Shown: piece after piece, positions 26,054-35,580 of the stretch
Layout of the letters: the number at the start of each line of letters is the position of its first letter
How positions within the stretch are numbered: position 1 is the stretch's first letter
NCBI RefSeq assembly: GCF_014851675.1
Contig: NZ_JACVAE010000001.1
Coordinates: forward strand, 1 to 64,000
Source of the DNA: Rhizobium sp. ARZ01
Lineage (GTDB): Bacteria > Pseudomonadota > Alphaproteobacteria > Rhizobiales > Rhizobiaceae
Direction of reading: 5' to 3'
DNA: 64,000 nucleotides
Made by a program: the position numbers and the translations under genes
The notes under the pieces: generated by a model
What the model saw: the letters and a program-made list of their open reading frames with translations, nothing else
The model's database searches: none
What the model was told of the DNA's origin: nothing

Positions 26054-28016
26054 GGATGTAGATACTCTCCCTAAGTTTTTGGTGCGGAACATGCGCGAGC
26101 GCCCGACGCGGGTTGCTTTCCGGCACAAGGATCTCGGCATTTGGGGTGTCTGGAACTGGAAGGAAACCGGTGAGATCGTCCGTTGTTACGCAGCCGGCTT
26201 GCGGGCAATGGGTCTCGGCCGTGGCGACAAGATCGCCATCGTCGGGCACAATCGGCCTTACCTTTACTGGACCATCGCCGCTGCCCAGTGGCTCGGCGCC
26301 GTCCCTGTTCCCGTATACGCCGACAGCGTCGCTGAAGAGCTGGCCTATGTGCTGGATCATGCCGGCGTCATTTATGCCGCGGTCCAGGATCAAGAGCAGG
26401 TAGACAAACTTCTGTCCATTTCAGAGCGTCTCCCGCAACTGACGGTCATTCTCTATGATCGGGAAAAAGGTCTTCGCGACTACAGCCAGGCCGGGCTGCG
26501 CTCGATCGCATCGGTGATCGAAGAGGGCAGGGCCCTCCTTGCTGATCCGGCAGAATCAGAAATTATTCAGAAAGAGCTTGAAGCGGGAACCGGATCGGAT
26601 CTCTCGATAATTCTTTACACCTCGGGGACGACCGGCGCTCCGAAGGGCGTGATGTTGTCCTATGACAACATTATAGCCGCCAGCAAAATAGGCTGCGAGT
26701 TCGACAATCTGCAGGAAGGCGACGAGATCATTGCCTATCTGCCGCTGGCCTGGGCGGGCGACCACATCTTCTCCTATGCGCAAGGCATCATTGCTGGGCT
26801 TTGCATCAACTGCCCGGAGAGCCGGGAAACCGTGGACGATGATCGGCGCGAAATAGGGCCGACCTACCTGTTTGCGCCGCCGCGCTTCTTCGAGCAGACG
26901 CTGACGCACGCCATGGTTCGAATGGAGGACGCTGGCGCGCTCAAGCGCCGCATGTTCAATTTCTTCATCAAGCACGCCAATAAGGTCGGCGAGAAGATCT
27001 TGAACCGGGAGAGCGGGGTTGGAGCCGTTGATCGCCTTCTATATTGGCTTGGAAAGGTCTCCGTATATGACGCGCTTCGCAATCAGTTTGGCCTGACGAA
27101 GATCAAGGTAGCCTACACCGCAGGCGAGGCGATCGGGCCGGAGATCTTCAAGTTCTACCGTTCGATCGGTGTCAATCTGAAGCAGCTTTATGGGCAGACC
27201 GAAGCGTCGATCTATCTGACGCTTCAGCCTGACGGCCAGATCCGTGCCGACACGGTCGGCCGGCCGGCACCGGGGATCGAGATCCGCATCGACGAGAATG
27301 GGGAGGTGATCTACCGCTCGCCCGGCGTCTTTATGGGATACTACAGGGACGAGGCAAAGACCGCTGAAACCATGACCTCGGACGGCTTCGTGCGTTCGGG
27401 CGACGCGGGCTTCTTCGATGAGACCGGTCATCTCAAGATCATCGACCGCGCCACAGATGTCGGAAAATTGCAGGATGGGTCGCTGTTCCCGCCTAAATAC
27501 GTGGAGAACAAGCTGAAGTTCTATCCGAGCATCAAGGAAGCGGTCTGCTTCGGCGATGGACGAGACTACGTTTCTTGCTTCATCAACATTGATCTCGTGG
27601 CGTGCGGCAACTGGGCCGAGCGAACTGGTCTGACCTATGCGTCCTATCAGGAACTGGCGGGCCATTCTCTGGTCTACGATATGATTGGCAAGCATATCGT
27701 CGAAGTGAACCGTACGCTCGCTGCGGAGCCGCGCATGCGGGGCGCGCAGATCAAGCGCTTCTTGATCCTTCACAAGGAACTCGATGCCGATGACGGTGAG
27801 CTGACGCGCACCCAGAAGGTTCGCCGCAGTTTCATCGCGGACCGATACGCTCCGTTGATCCAGGCACTCTACGACGGCTCGACCGCAGCCGACATCTCGA
27901 CGGAGGTTGCCTTTGAGGACGGGCGCAAGGGCGTGCTGTCCGCGAGGGTGACGATCAGGGACGTAGATCTTAGCAGCGTCCAACAACCAACTTCTTTACC
28001 GGAGGCTGCGGAATGA
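26046..28016 (+). CDS. AMP-forming acyl-CoA synthetase (long FadD type)
   Basis: Predicted 656 residues, overlapping the preceding gene by 8 bp. It has the P-loop-like IILYTSGTTGAPKGVML, and YGQTEASIYLTL, RSGDAGFFDETGHLKIIDR, typical of AMP-binding ligases. The length and the long insert after the P-loop match FAA1/FAA2-like ligases common next to Liv-type transporters. It activates a carboxylic acid to its CoA ester, probably the acid imported by the adjacent ABC system. The next gene overlaps its end by 4 bp. Confidence 0.85.
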   Translation: MTRDVDTLPKFLVRNMRERPTRVAFRHKDLGIWGVWNWKETGEIVRCYAAGLRAMGLGRGDKIAIVGHNRPYLYWTIAAAQWLGAVPVPVYADSVAEELAYVLDHAGVIYAAVQDQEQVDKLLSISERLPQLTVILYDREKGLRDYSQAGLRSIASVIEEGRALLADPAESEIIQKELEAGTGSDLSIILYTSGTTGAPKGVMLSYDNIIAASKIGCEFDNLQEGDEIIAYLPLAWAGDHIFSYAQGIIAGLCINCPESRETVDDDRREIGPTYLFAPPRFFEQTLTHAMVRMEDAGALKRRMFNFFIKHANKVGEKILNRESGVGAVDRLLYWLGKVSVYDALRNQFGLTKIKVAYTAGEAIGPEIFKFYRSIGVNLKQLYGQTEASIYLTLQPDGQIRADTVGRPAPGIEIRIDENGEVIYRSPGVFMGYYRDEAKTAETMTSDGFVRSGDAGFFDETGHLKIIDRATDVGKLQDGSLFPPKYVENKLKFYPSIKEAVCFGDGRDYVSCFINIDLVACGNWAERTGLTYASYQELAGHSLVYDMIGKHIVEVNRTLAAEPRMRGAQIKRFLILHKELDADDGELTRTQKVRRSFIADRYAPLIQALYDGSTAADISTEVAFEDGRKGVLSARVTIRDVDLSSVQQPTSLPEAAE

Positions 28017-28810
28017 GAGCTCCAGATCATGCCATCGGCAAAGGCGAAGTCCTGCTTTCGGTCGAGAACCTGTCGCTGAAATTTGGGGGCCTAAGCGCGC
28101 TCACCGACGTGTCTTTCGATATCAGGAAGAGCGAAATCCGCGCCATTATCGGGCCGAATGGAGCCGGGAAGACGTCGATGTTGAACTGCATCAACGGCTT
28201 TTACTTTCCGACCGAAGGCCGGCTCACCTTCAAGGGCGTAAACCGCAACAAGATGCGGCCCAATGAAGCGGCACGGGGCGGCATTGCCCGCACGTTCCAG
28301 AACGTCGCCCTGTTCAAGAGCATGTCGACGCTCGACAACATCATGGCCGGCCGGTCGATCAAGATGAATTCGAACTTCTTCTGGCAGCTTTTTCGTCATG
28401 GCCCGGCTATGGCGGAGGAGGTGGCACACCGGCGCGTCGTCGAGGGGATCATCGATTTTCTCGAGATCCAACACATCCGCAAAACGCCTGTCGGAAAGCT
28501 TCCGTACGGGCTGCAGAAGCGGGTCGAACTCGGACGGGCGCTTGCCATGGAGCCGGAACTTCTGTTGCTCGATGAACCGATGGCCGGCATGAACCTCGAA
28601 GAGAAAGAGGACATGTCCCGCTTCATTTTTGAGGCGAACCAGCAATACGGCACCACCATTGCCCTGATCGAGCACGACATCGGCGTGGTGATGGACCTTT
28701 CGGACCGGGTGGTCGTGCTGGAATACGGGCGCAAGATTGCAGACGGCACGCCAGATGAGGTCAGGCGCGATCAGCGCGTCATCGATGCCTATCTTGGCGT
28801 ATCGCATTGA
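28013..28810 (+). CDS. Liv-type ABC importer ATPase 1
   Basis: Predicted 265 residues. Walker A is GPNGAGKTS, the signature region is LPYGLQKRVELGRAL, and Walker B is LLLLDEPMAG. The BCA_ABC C-terminal tail AYLGV identifies the LivG type of branched-chain amino acid or carboxylate importers. It overlaps the ligase gene by 4 bp, so ligase and transporter are translationally linked. Confidence 0.88.
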   Translation: MRAPDHAIGKGEVLLSVENLSLKFGGLSALTDVSFDIRKSEIRAIIGPNGAGKTSMLNCINGFYFPTEGRLTFKGVNRNKMRPNEAARGGIARTFQNVALFKSMSTLDNIMAGRSIKMNSNFFWQLFRHGPAMAEEVAHRRVVEGIIDFLEIQHIRKTPVGKLPYGLQKRVELGRALAMEPELLLLDEPMAGMNLEEKEDMSRFIFEANQQYGTTIALIEHDIGVVMDLSDRVVVLEYGRKIADGTPDEVRRDQRVIDAYLGVSH

Positions 28811-28818
28811 GGGACAGC

Positions 28819-29775
28819 ATGGATATTCTTTTCAAGATCTTCATCGAGCCGTTCATCTTCATGGCCGAGGCCCCCGATCTGCTCGTCCAGACGCTTTGGG
28901 AAGGGTTTGTATCGGGCGCACTCTACGCGCTGATCGCGCTCGGCTTCGTGCTCATCTTCAAGGCCTCCGGGGTCTTCAACTTCGCGCAAGGCATCATGGT
29001 CGTTTTCGCGGCCCTGATCCTGGTTGGCCTCTATGAGAAGGGTGTTCCAGCCTACCTCGCGTTGCTGCTCGCCGTCGCTGCCATGTTCGTTCTTGCCGTT
29101 GCGGTCGAGCGGGTCGTGTTGCGTCCTCTGGTCAATCAGCCCGACATCATTCTGTTCATGGCGACCTTCGGCTTGACCTATTTCCTGATCGGTCTCGGCG
29201 AACTGATCTTCGGTGGCAGTCCGCGCGAGATGATCACCGGGCCTCTTTACCTGCCGCAGGGAACTACCGAACTGGAGATGTTCGGCGGGGTTGTCCGATT
29301 GCAGCATCTCGATATGGCAGCTGCCGTGATCGTTGCCGTGATGATTGGTGTGCTTGCCTTGTTGTTCTCCAAGACCCGGATCGGCCGAGCGCTGCGCGCG
29401 GTGGCAGACAGCCACAAGGCAGCCCTCTCCGTGGGCATCACGCTCAATCAGATCTGGGTCATCGTCTGGTTTGCGGCTGGCATCGTGGCGCTGGTCGCAG
29501 GCATCATGTGGGGCGCCCGCTCGGGTGTTTCCTTCGCGCTCCAGGTCATCGCTCTCAAAGCTCTTCCTGTCCTGATCCTTGGAGGCTTCACATCGATCCC
29601 GGGCGCCATCATCGGCGGGCTCATCATCGGTGTGGGCGAGAAGCTCGGCGAGTTCTACTGGGGGCCACTCGTCGGCGGTGGCATCGAAACGTGGCTCGCC
29701 TATGCCATCGCTCTTCTCTTCCTGCTTTACAGACCGCAAGGCCTGTTCGGCGAAAAAATCATCGAACGAATTTGA
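28819..29775 (+). CDS. Liv-type ABC importer permease 1
   Basis: Predicted 318 residues from the ATG at 28819, which follows GAGGGA; a TTG at 28807 is less likely. It is a polytopic LivH-type protein: FVSGALYALIALGFVLIFKASGVFNFAQG at the start, ALRAVADSHKAALSVGI in the coupling loop, and about eight hydrophobic segments. It would form the channel with the next gene's product. Confidence 0.87.
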   Translation: MDILFKIFIEPFIFMAEAPDLLVQTLWEGFVSGALYALIALGFVLIFKASGVFNFAQGIMVVFAALILVGLYEKGVPAYLALLLAVAAMFVLAVAVERVVLRPLVNQPDIILFMATFGLTYFLIGLGELIFGGSPREMITGPLYLPQGTTELEMFGGVVRLQHLDMAAAVIVAVMIGVLALLFSKTRIGRALRAVADSHKAALSVGITLNQIWVIVWFAAGIVALVAGIMWGARSGVSFALQVIALKALPVLILGGFTSIPGAIIGGLIIGVGEKLGEFYWGPLVGGGIETWLAYAIALLFLLYRPQGLFGEKIIERI

Positions 29776-29788
29776 AGGAGTTTCGTCC

Positions 29789-30874
29789 GTGTTCTACCGC
29801 GAAGCTGGCCAGTTCCAGACGAACTACGTGTCCGATGCAGCGATCTTTCCCTTGCGCGAAGACAGGATCGGGCTTGGGGCGATCATCCTGGGTGCTTATT
29901 GTCTTGCCTTCCTGGGCAATGACTTCCTGCTTCAGGCCGTTTTGATACCGTTCCTGGTGTTCTCGCTCGCAGCAATCGGGCTCAACATCCTGACCGGCTA
30001 CACCGGCCTGCTGTCCCTCGGGACGGGCGCATTCATGGGCGTCGGTGCCTATGCCTGCTACAAGCTGACGACGTTGTTTCCCGGCGTGAACATCGTGGTG
30101 TGGATCCTGGCGTCGGGGTTCTTCTCGGCTGCGGTCGGCGTTCTCTTTGGCCTGCCGTCCTTGCGCATCAAGGGCTTCTATCTGGCTGTGGCGACGCTCG
30201 CCGCCCAGTTCTTCCTGCAATGGTGCTTCATCCGTATCCCCTGGCTCGTCAACTACAACGTCTCAGGCGCAATCGAAACGCCGCTTCGCACATTGTTCGG
30301 CATTCCGATTGTCGGGGCAACCGCGACGCCGCAGGCACGGTATCTCGTGGTGCTCACCATCGTCGTCGCGCTCACCTGGTTTGCATCGAACCTTGTGCAT
30401 GGCCGTATCGGACGGACATGGATTGCTGTGCGCGACATGGACCTGGCCGCCGAGTTGATGGGAATCCGCCTCCTTCAGACAAAGCTTCTCGCCTTCGCTG
30501 TCTCTTCTTTCTACTGCGGTGTCGCCGGTGCTCTGCTGGTCTTCCTCTGGTATGGCAGCGCCGAAAACGACGTCTTTGACATAAACCAGTCCTTCTTCAT
30601 CCTGTTCATGGTGATCATCGGCGGTTTGGGCAGCCTTATAGGTTCGTTCTTTGGGGCGGCGCTGATCTACATCATCCCGATTGCTCTGAGTTTCGGGCTG
30701 CCCCTGATCCTTTCACCTTTCGGGATCAGCATCGGGGCCGACACGATCGAACATCTGCGCTTCATGATCGTCGGCGGCCTCATCATTTTCTTCCTGATCG
30801 TCGAACCGCACGGGTTGGCGCGCCTATGGCAGATCGCCAAGCAGAAGCTTCGTGTCTGGCCATATCCATATTGA
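29789..30874 (+). CDS. Liv-type ABC importer permease 2
   Basis: Predicted 361 residues. The GTG at 29789 is chosen because GAAGGAG lies 9-15 bases upstream and it is 13 bp after the permease 1 stop; the longer open frame to 29579 overlaps permease 1 and does not look like protein. LivM-type features include LNILTGYTGLLSLGTGAFMGVGAY and IAVRDMDLAAELMGI. It has about nine hydrophobic segments. It pairs with permease 1. Confidence 0.85.
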   Translation: MFYREAGQFQTNYVSDAAIFPLREDRIGLGAIILGAYCLAFLGNDFLLQAVLIPFLVFSLAAIGLNILTGYTGLLSLGTGAFMGVGAYACYKLTTLFPGVNIVVWILASGFFSAAVGVLFGLPSLRIKGFYLAVATLAAQFFLQWCFIRIPWLVNYNVSGAIETPLRTLFGIPIVGATATPQARYLVVLTIVVALTWFASNLVHGRIGRTWIAVRDMDLAAELMGIRLLQTKLLAFAVSSFYCGVAGALLVFLWYGSAENDVFDINQSFFILFMVIIGGLGSLIGSFFGAALIYIIPIALSFGLPLILSPFGISIGADTIEHLRFMIVGGLIIFFLIVEPHGLARLWQIAKQKLRVWPYPY

Positions 30875-30956
30875 GCGACTGCGCCCTTCGGGTGTCGGGA
30901 GAAGATCTATCCTGTGTGTTTCGGAAATATCGTTGGCTGTTCAAGTGGAGGAAAAA

Positions 30957-32282
30957 TTGAACGCTTTTAGACTGAAGAAGTTGTTGTGCGGAGCCATTCT
31001 TTCGCTTCCGCTTCTTTCTTCGGCACCGTCTGCTGCGGAGGAGCAGATCTATGTGCCCTACTTCACCTACCGGACCGGGCCGTTCTCGGCTCAAGGTAGT
31101 TACGTCGCAGATGGACTGCGCGATTACATGGAGATGTTGAACGAACGCGACGGCGGTATTGGAGGGGTCAAGATCCTCGTCGACGAATGTGAAACGGCTT
31201 ATGATACCAAGAAAGGTATCGAGTGTTATGAGGCGGTAAAAGGTAAGCAGCCGGTCGTTATCAGTCCTTGGACTACGGGTACTGCGCTTGCCATTGTTCC
31301 GCGTGCGGCCGTCGACAAAATCCCGGTTCTTTCCATGGCTCATGGCTTGTCGGCCTCGGCAGACGGGAACGTCTTCCCGTGGATCTTCAACCCGCCCAAT
31401 ACGTATTGGGATGGCCTCGCGATGATCATCCGATACATCGGCGATCAGGAAGGTGGCTTGGAGAGCCTGAAAGGCAAACGCATCGGCTATCTCTACCTCG
31501 ATGGAGGCTTCGGCAAAGAGCCTATTCCGTTGCTTGAGGAACTCTCAAAAAGTATCGGCTTTGACCTGAAGCAATACCCGGTCGCGCCACAAGAGATGCA
31601 GAACCAGGCCGCTCAGTGGTTGGGAATTCGGCGCGATCGTCCAGACTATATCGTCCTGTTCGGTTGGGGTGCAATGAACCCGACGGCCCTCAAGGAAGCT
31701 TCAAGAGCCGGGTTCCCGGCAGACAAGATCGTTTCGATCTGGTGGCCAAGCGAAGATGACGCCAGGTCCGTCGGTGAAGCTGGCAAGGGCTTCAAGGTCC
31801 TCAATTGGCATGGCGTCGGTAGTGATTTCCCGGCGATCCAGGACATCGATCGCCTCTTGGTTGAGACCGGAAAGTCTAACGCGACGAAAGAAAAGCTCGG
31901 TGCCGTTCTCTACAATCGAGGCGTTTACAATTCTGTCTTGGTCGCGGAAAGCATCCGCAATGCTCAGCAGTTGACCGGGAAGAAGGTCATCTCCCCCGAG
32001 GATATGCGGCGTGGCATCGAAACGCTGAACATTACGGCTGAACGGTGGAAGGAAATCGGGTTGGAAGGTTTCGCAGGCCCCATCCAACTTTCGTGTTCTG
32101 ACCACAACGGACATCGCTCAGCATTCATTCAGCAGTGGGACGGCGAAAAATGGGTCCGTTCTTCGGACGACATCGAGCCGATGCCGGATCTCGTGATGCC
32201 CCTAATTTCAGCGGCCGCGAAAGAATACGCCGAACGAAACACGGGTTGGCCGCAGCGAACGGAACCCTGCGACAATCCTTAA
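30957..32282 (+). CDS. Liv-type ABC periplasmic substrate-binding protein
   Basis: Predicted 441 residues. The TTG at 30957 is preferred because GGAGG lies 7-11 bases upstream and it gives a Sec signal (LLCGAILSLPLLSSAPSAA). The mature part is a Peripla_BP_6 fold (YVPYFTYRTGPFSAQGSYVADGLRDY, ISPWTTGTALAIVPRA). These larger, 400-plus-residue binding proteins usually accompany importers of carboxylic acids rather than amino acids. A strong hairpin follows the stop. Confidence 0.83.
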   Translation: MNAFRLKKLLCGAILSLPLLSSAPSAAEEQIYVPYFTYRTGPFSAQGSYVADGLRDYMEMLNERDGGIGGVKILVDECETAYDTKKGIECYEAVKGKQPVVISPWTTGTALAIVPRAAVDKIPVLSMAHGLSASADGNVFPWIFNPPNTYWDGLAMIIRYIGDQEGGLESLKGKRIGYLYLDGGFGKEPIPLLEELSKSIGFDLKQYPVAPQEMQNQAAQWLGIRRDRPDYIVLFGWGAMNPTALKEASRAGFPADKIVSIWWPSEDDARSVGEAGKGFKVLNWHGVGSDFPAIQDIDRLLVETGKSNATKEKLGAVLYNRGVYNSVLVAESIRNAQQLTGKKVISPEDMRRGIETLNITAERWKEIGLEGFAGPIQLSCSDHNGHRSAFIQQWDGEKWVRSSDDIEPMPDLVMPLISAAAKEYAERNTGWPQRTEPCDNP

Positions 32283-32302
32283 CAAGCTCGGCTTGATTGT
32301 CA

Positions 32303-32338
32303 GGGATGCGGCCCGCTTCGGCCGGAAAGCCGCATCCC
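32303..32338 (+). promoter_or_regulatory. mRNA hairpin after the Liv binding-protein gene
   Basis: A perfect 9-bp stem GGGATGCGG (32303-32311) and CCGCATCCC (32330-32338), with additional GC pairing in the loop, starts 20 bp after the binding-protein stop and lies inside the operon. It has no strong T-run. This is typical of a partial terminator or 3' stabiliser that makes the binding protein more abundant than the membrane parts. Confidence 0.6.
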
Positions 32339-32411
32339 CTTCCTCTGCGGGCGTGAACCGCTCTCATATATCCAGTGGTCTGATGATCCGTGCTCTAAGT
32401 GAGAAGATTCG

Positions 32412-33257
32412 ATGAAAGCAGTCAGCACTACAAGCTCTCCGCCGGCAGCCGAGCCCGCCACGATCCTTAGCGTCAACAATATCGAGGTGATCTACGACCA
32501 TGTCATCTTGGTGTTGAAGGGGGTTTCCTTGACCGTGCAGCAGGGCGGCATCGTTGCACTGCTCGGTGCAAATGGCGCCGGCAAGTCGACGACCCTCAAG
32601 GCGATCTCGAACCTGCTCCATGCCGAGCGAGGCGATGTCACCAAAGGTTCGATCGAGTTTGCTGGCGAGCGGGTCGATCGTCTTTCGCCCAACGAGCTCG
32701 TGCGGCGCGGCTGCATTCAGGTGCTCGAGGGCCGTCACTGCTTCGGTCATCTCACCATCGAGGAGAACCTGCTCACCGGCGCATTCACCCGCAGGGATGG
32801 AAACGCCGCCATTCGCCGTGATCTGGAAGCGATCTATGAGTACTTTCCACGCTTGAAGCAGCGGCGCACGTCGATGGCGGGATATACCTCCGGCGGCGAG
32901 CAGCAGATGTGCGCCATTGGCCGGGCGATGATGTCGCGCCCGAAGCTGATCCTGCTCGATGAGCCGTCCATGGGGCTTGCGCCGCAGATTGTCGAGGAGA
33001 TCTTCGAGATCGTCCGCATGCTCAATCGCAGCGAAGGCGTATCCTTCCTGCTGGCAGAGCAGAACACCAACATGGCGCTGAAATATGCCACCTACGGCTA
33101 CATACTCGAGACCGGGCGCGTGGTCATGGACGGGGCGGCCGAGATGCTGCGTGAGAACGAGGACGTGAAGGAGTTCTATCTTGGCGTTAACGATGGTGAC
33201 CGCAAGTCGTTCCGCGAGGTGAAAACCTACAAGCGCCGCAAGCGTTGGCTGGCATAA
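32412..33257 (+). CDS. Liv-type ABC importer ATPase 2
   Basis: Predicted 281 residues. Walker A is GANGAGKST, the signature region is TSGGEQQMCAIGRAM, Walker B is LILLDEPSMGLAPQ. It is of the LivF type and ends with an unusually basic tail (REVKTYKRRKRW). It completes the five-component importer. Confidence 0.87.
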   Translation: MKAVSTTSSPPAAEPATILSVNNIEVIYDHVILVLKGVSLTVQQGGIVALLGANGAGKSTTLKAISNLLHAERGDVTKGSIEFAGERVDRLSPNELVRRGCIQVLEGRHCFGHLTIEENLLTGAFTRRDGNAAIRRDLEAIYEYFPRLKQRRTSMAGYTSGGEQQMCAIGRAMMSRPKLILLDEPSMGLAPQIVEEIFEIVRMLNRSEGVSFLLAEQNTNMALKYATYGYILETGRVVMDGAAEMLRENEDVKEFYLGVNDGDRKSFREVKTYKRRKRWLA

Positions 33258-33271
33258 CAGGAAGAATTGCG

Positions 33272-34534
33272 ATGCGTGATACGAAAGACATGGGCGGGAT
33301 CATGACTGAGCCATACGATGCCTTGGAGACCCGGGCGCCGGCTCTGCGTGAAGCCGCACTCTTCGCCTCGCTGCCGGAAACGCTGAAGCGCGCCGTCCTG
33401 GCGCCGGCGTATGCCGAGAGACTCCGCGGATTTGATCTGGACAAGATCACCGATCGCGAAGCACTGGCGACATTGCCTGTTTTGCGCAAAGCCGAGCTTC
33501 CGACCCTCCAGGGGGCGGCCCTGCCTTTCGGCGGTCTGATCTTGAACAGCCCGGGTTCATTCGCACGCCTTTTCAGATCGCCGGGCCCTATCTTTGAACC
33601 CGAGGCAGACGTTCCCGACCCGTGGCGCGCTGCGCGCGGCCTCTACGCCGCCGGGCTCCGTCGGGGTGATGTGATGCTGAATACCTTCAGCTACCATCTG
33701 ACGCCGGGCGGCTTCATAATGGATTCGGGTGCGCGCGCACTTGGTTGCGCGGTGATACCCGCTGGCCCCGGCAACACCGAGCAACAACTCGAACTGATCG
33801 AGGCCTACAGGCCAATCGCCTACTGCGGTGCACCTGATTTTCTGAAGATCTTGCTGGATGCGGCAGACAGTAATGGCCGCGACATCACGTCCATACGAAA
33901 GGCAGCCCTGTCTGGTGCAGCGTTCCCCGCAAGCCTGAGGAAAGAATTATCAGACAGGGGTATCTTGTCGTGTGAAATCTATGCAACGGCGGACGCCGGA
34001 GTAATCGCCTACCAGACACCTTCCAGCGAGGGGATGACCGTCAACGAAGACATCATTCTCGAGATCGTACATCCCGGAACAGGGATCCCTGTTCCGGCCG
34101 GCGACGTCGGCGAAATCGTTGTTACAACCCTCAACGCCGTAAATCCGATCATACGTCTGGCTCTGGGCGACCTGTCGCGTGTCATTCCCGGTGAGAGCAC
34201 AAGCTTCCGGACCAACATGCGTATCGGAGGCTGGATGGGCCGCGCAGACCAGGCCGCCAAGATAAAGGGAATGTTTGTACGGCCGGAGCAGATTGCGCAG
34301 ATCGGGCAGCGTCATCCGGAGCTCGCCCGCCTGCGGTTGTTGGTCACCCGAAAAAACAACGCGGACTGCATGACCCTCTACGCAGAAACTCACACACAAT
34401 CAGAGCAATTTTCGGAGGTCATCGGGGCGACCTTATACAATGTCACGAAGTTGAAGGGAATGGTTTCCCTTGTTTCCGTAGGCAGCCTTCCGAATGACGG
34501 CAAGGTCATCGAAGATCAAAGGACGTACGCGTGA
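33272..34534 (+). CDS. PaaK-like AMP-binding ligase-family protein
   Basis: Predicted 420 residues from the ATG at 33272. The fold is that of the phenylacetate-CoA ligase family: LPVLRKAELPTLQ near the start, LNTFSYHLTPGGFIMDSGARALGCAVIP in the middle, and GWMGRADQAAKIKGMFVRPEQI at the end. The usual SSGTTGKPT phosphate-binding loop is replaced by NSPGSFARLFRSPGPIFEPE, a feature I associate with one PaaK subfamily found beside Liv transporters. It probably activates an acid, but the altered loop makes its chemistry uncertain. It starts 14 bp after ATPase 2. Confidence 0.7.
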   Translation: MRDTKDMGGIMTEPYDALETRAPALREAALFASLPETLKRAVLAPAYAERLRGFDLDKITDREALATLPVLRKAELPTLQGAALPFGGLILNSPGSFARLFRSPGPIFEPEADVPDPWRAARGLYAAGLRRGDVMLNTFSYHLTPGGFIMDSGARALGCAVIPAGPGNTEQQLELIEAYRPIAYCGAPDFLKILLDAADSNGRDITSIRKAALSGAAFPASLRKELSDRGILSCEIYATADAGVIAYQTPSSEGMTVNEDIILEIVHPGTGIPVPAGDVGEIVVTTLNAVNPIIRLALGDLSRVIPGESTSFRTNMRIGGWMGRADQAAKIKGMFVRPEQIAQIGQRHPELARLRLLVTRKNNADCMTLYAETHTQSEQFSEVIGATLYNVTKLKGMVSLVSVGSLPNDGKVIEDQRTYA

Positions 34535-34662
34535 GTGGGAACTGTGAAGCTCCCGTTCTGCAGGTGAACTGAGCTTTGCATAAGCGATCCATTGGATTTT
34601 TTGCCAATCGCACCGCCACAGATTTCTTCAAAATTGCATCCATCCATACAAAGGAACGCCTG

Positions 34663-35547
34663 ATGCGATCTCTTCTTTTTGTGCCCGGTGATAGCCAGAA
34701 GAAACTTGAGAAGGCGTTGGCCACTGATGCCGACGCTCTTCTTATCGACCTGGAGGATTCCGTTTCCCTCCAATCCAAGACGGAGGCTAGGCAGATCACA
34801 TCCGCTTTTCTGTCGGAACATAGAAACAAGGTCGGCCGGCCTCGTTTCTACGTACGCGTGAATGGATTGACCACCGGTATGACGGATGTCGATCTCGACG
34901 GGATCATGCAGGCTGCGCCGGATGGGATCGTTCTACCCAAGACTGTCGGCGGTGCGGATGTGACGCTTCTGTCGGCCAAGCTCGCGGTTCGGGAGGCCGG
35001 CTTCGGCCTCGTAGATGGCTCGACCCGGATACTTGCGATTGCCACGGAGAATGCGGCTGGATTGTTTGCTCTTGGGACTTTCGCCGGAGCAAGCGACCGC
35101 CTCACAGGGTTGGCCTGGGGCGGCGAGGATCTTTCCGCAGATCTCGGTGCCGAGACGAACCGGGGGGACGATGGGGCTTACACAGATCCCTATCGCCTGG
35201 CGCGCTCATTGACGTTGCTCGGTGCGGCGGTGGCAGGCGTTGATGCCGTGGATGCCGTCTTCACCAATTTCCGCGACACGGTTGGTTTGAAAGAAGAATG
35301 CCGAATGGCCCGCCGCGACGGCTTTGTGGCGAAGATGGCGATCCATCCGGCGCAGGTTCCGGTGATCAACGAAGCATTCACCCCTTCAGCAGAAGCGGTG
35401 GAGAAAGCGCGACAAGTGATTGAGGCTTTCGAAACAAACAAGGGTGCAGGCGTCGTAGCCGTTGACGGCGAAATGCTGGACCGCCCGCATCTGCTCAGGG
35501 CTGAGCGCCTTCTTGCGGGGCTGGCCGCAAGCAACGGGCCGCAATGA
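34663..35547 (+). CDS. CitE/HpcH-like acyl-CoA lyase
   Basis: Predicted 294 residues. The ATG at 34663 is used because AAAGGAACG precedes it and the family begins MRSLLFVPGDS; the frame is open further upstream. Metal and substrate motifs are visible: DALLIDLEDSV, IATENAAG and GGEDLSADLGA. Family members cleave malyl-, citramalyl- or 3-hydroxy-3-methylglutaryl-CoA to acetyl-CoA plus an oxo acid. Together with the carboxylase, small MaoC and SCOT genes it recalls Rv2498c, shown to act on (R)-HMG-CoA and citramalyl-CoA. It would release acetoacetate (or pyruvate) plus acetyl-CoA here. Confidence 0.8.
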   Translation: MRSLLFVPGDSQKKLEKALATDADALLIDLEDSVSLQSKTEARQITSAFLSEHRNKVGRPRFYVRVNGLTTGMTDVDLDGIMQAAPDGIVLPKTVGGADVTLLSAKLAVREAGFGLVDGSTRILAIATENAAGLFALGTFAGASDRLTGLAWGGEDLSADLGAETNRGDDGAYTDPYRLARSLTLLGAAVAGVDAVDAVFTNFRDTVGLKEECRMARRDGFVAKMAIHPAQVPVINEAFTPSAEAVEKARQVIEAFETNKGAGVVAVDGEMLDRPHLLRAERLLAGLAASNGPQ

Positions 35548-35580
35548 ACAAGGCCGGCATCGCTTAACAGAGAGAGTTCG

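Noticed and set aside
29579..29788. Upstream extension of permease 2
   Set aside because: It overlaps permease 1 in another frame and reads as low-complexity Ser/Arg-rich sequence; the GTG at 29789 has a good ribosome-binding site.
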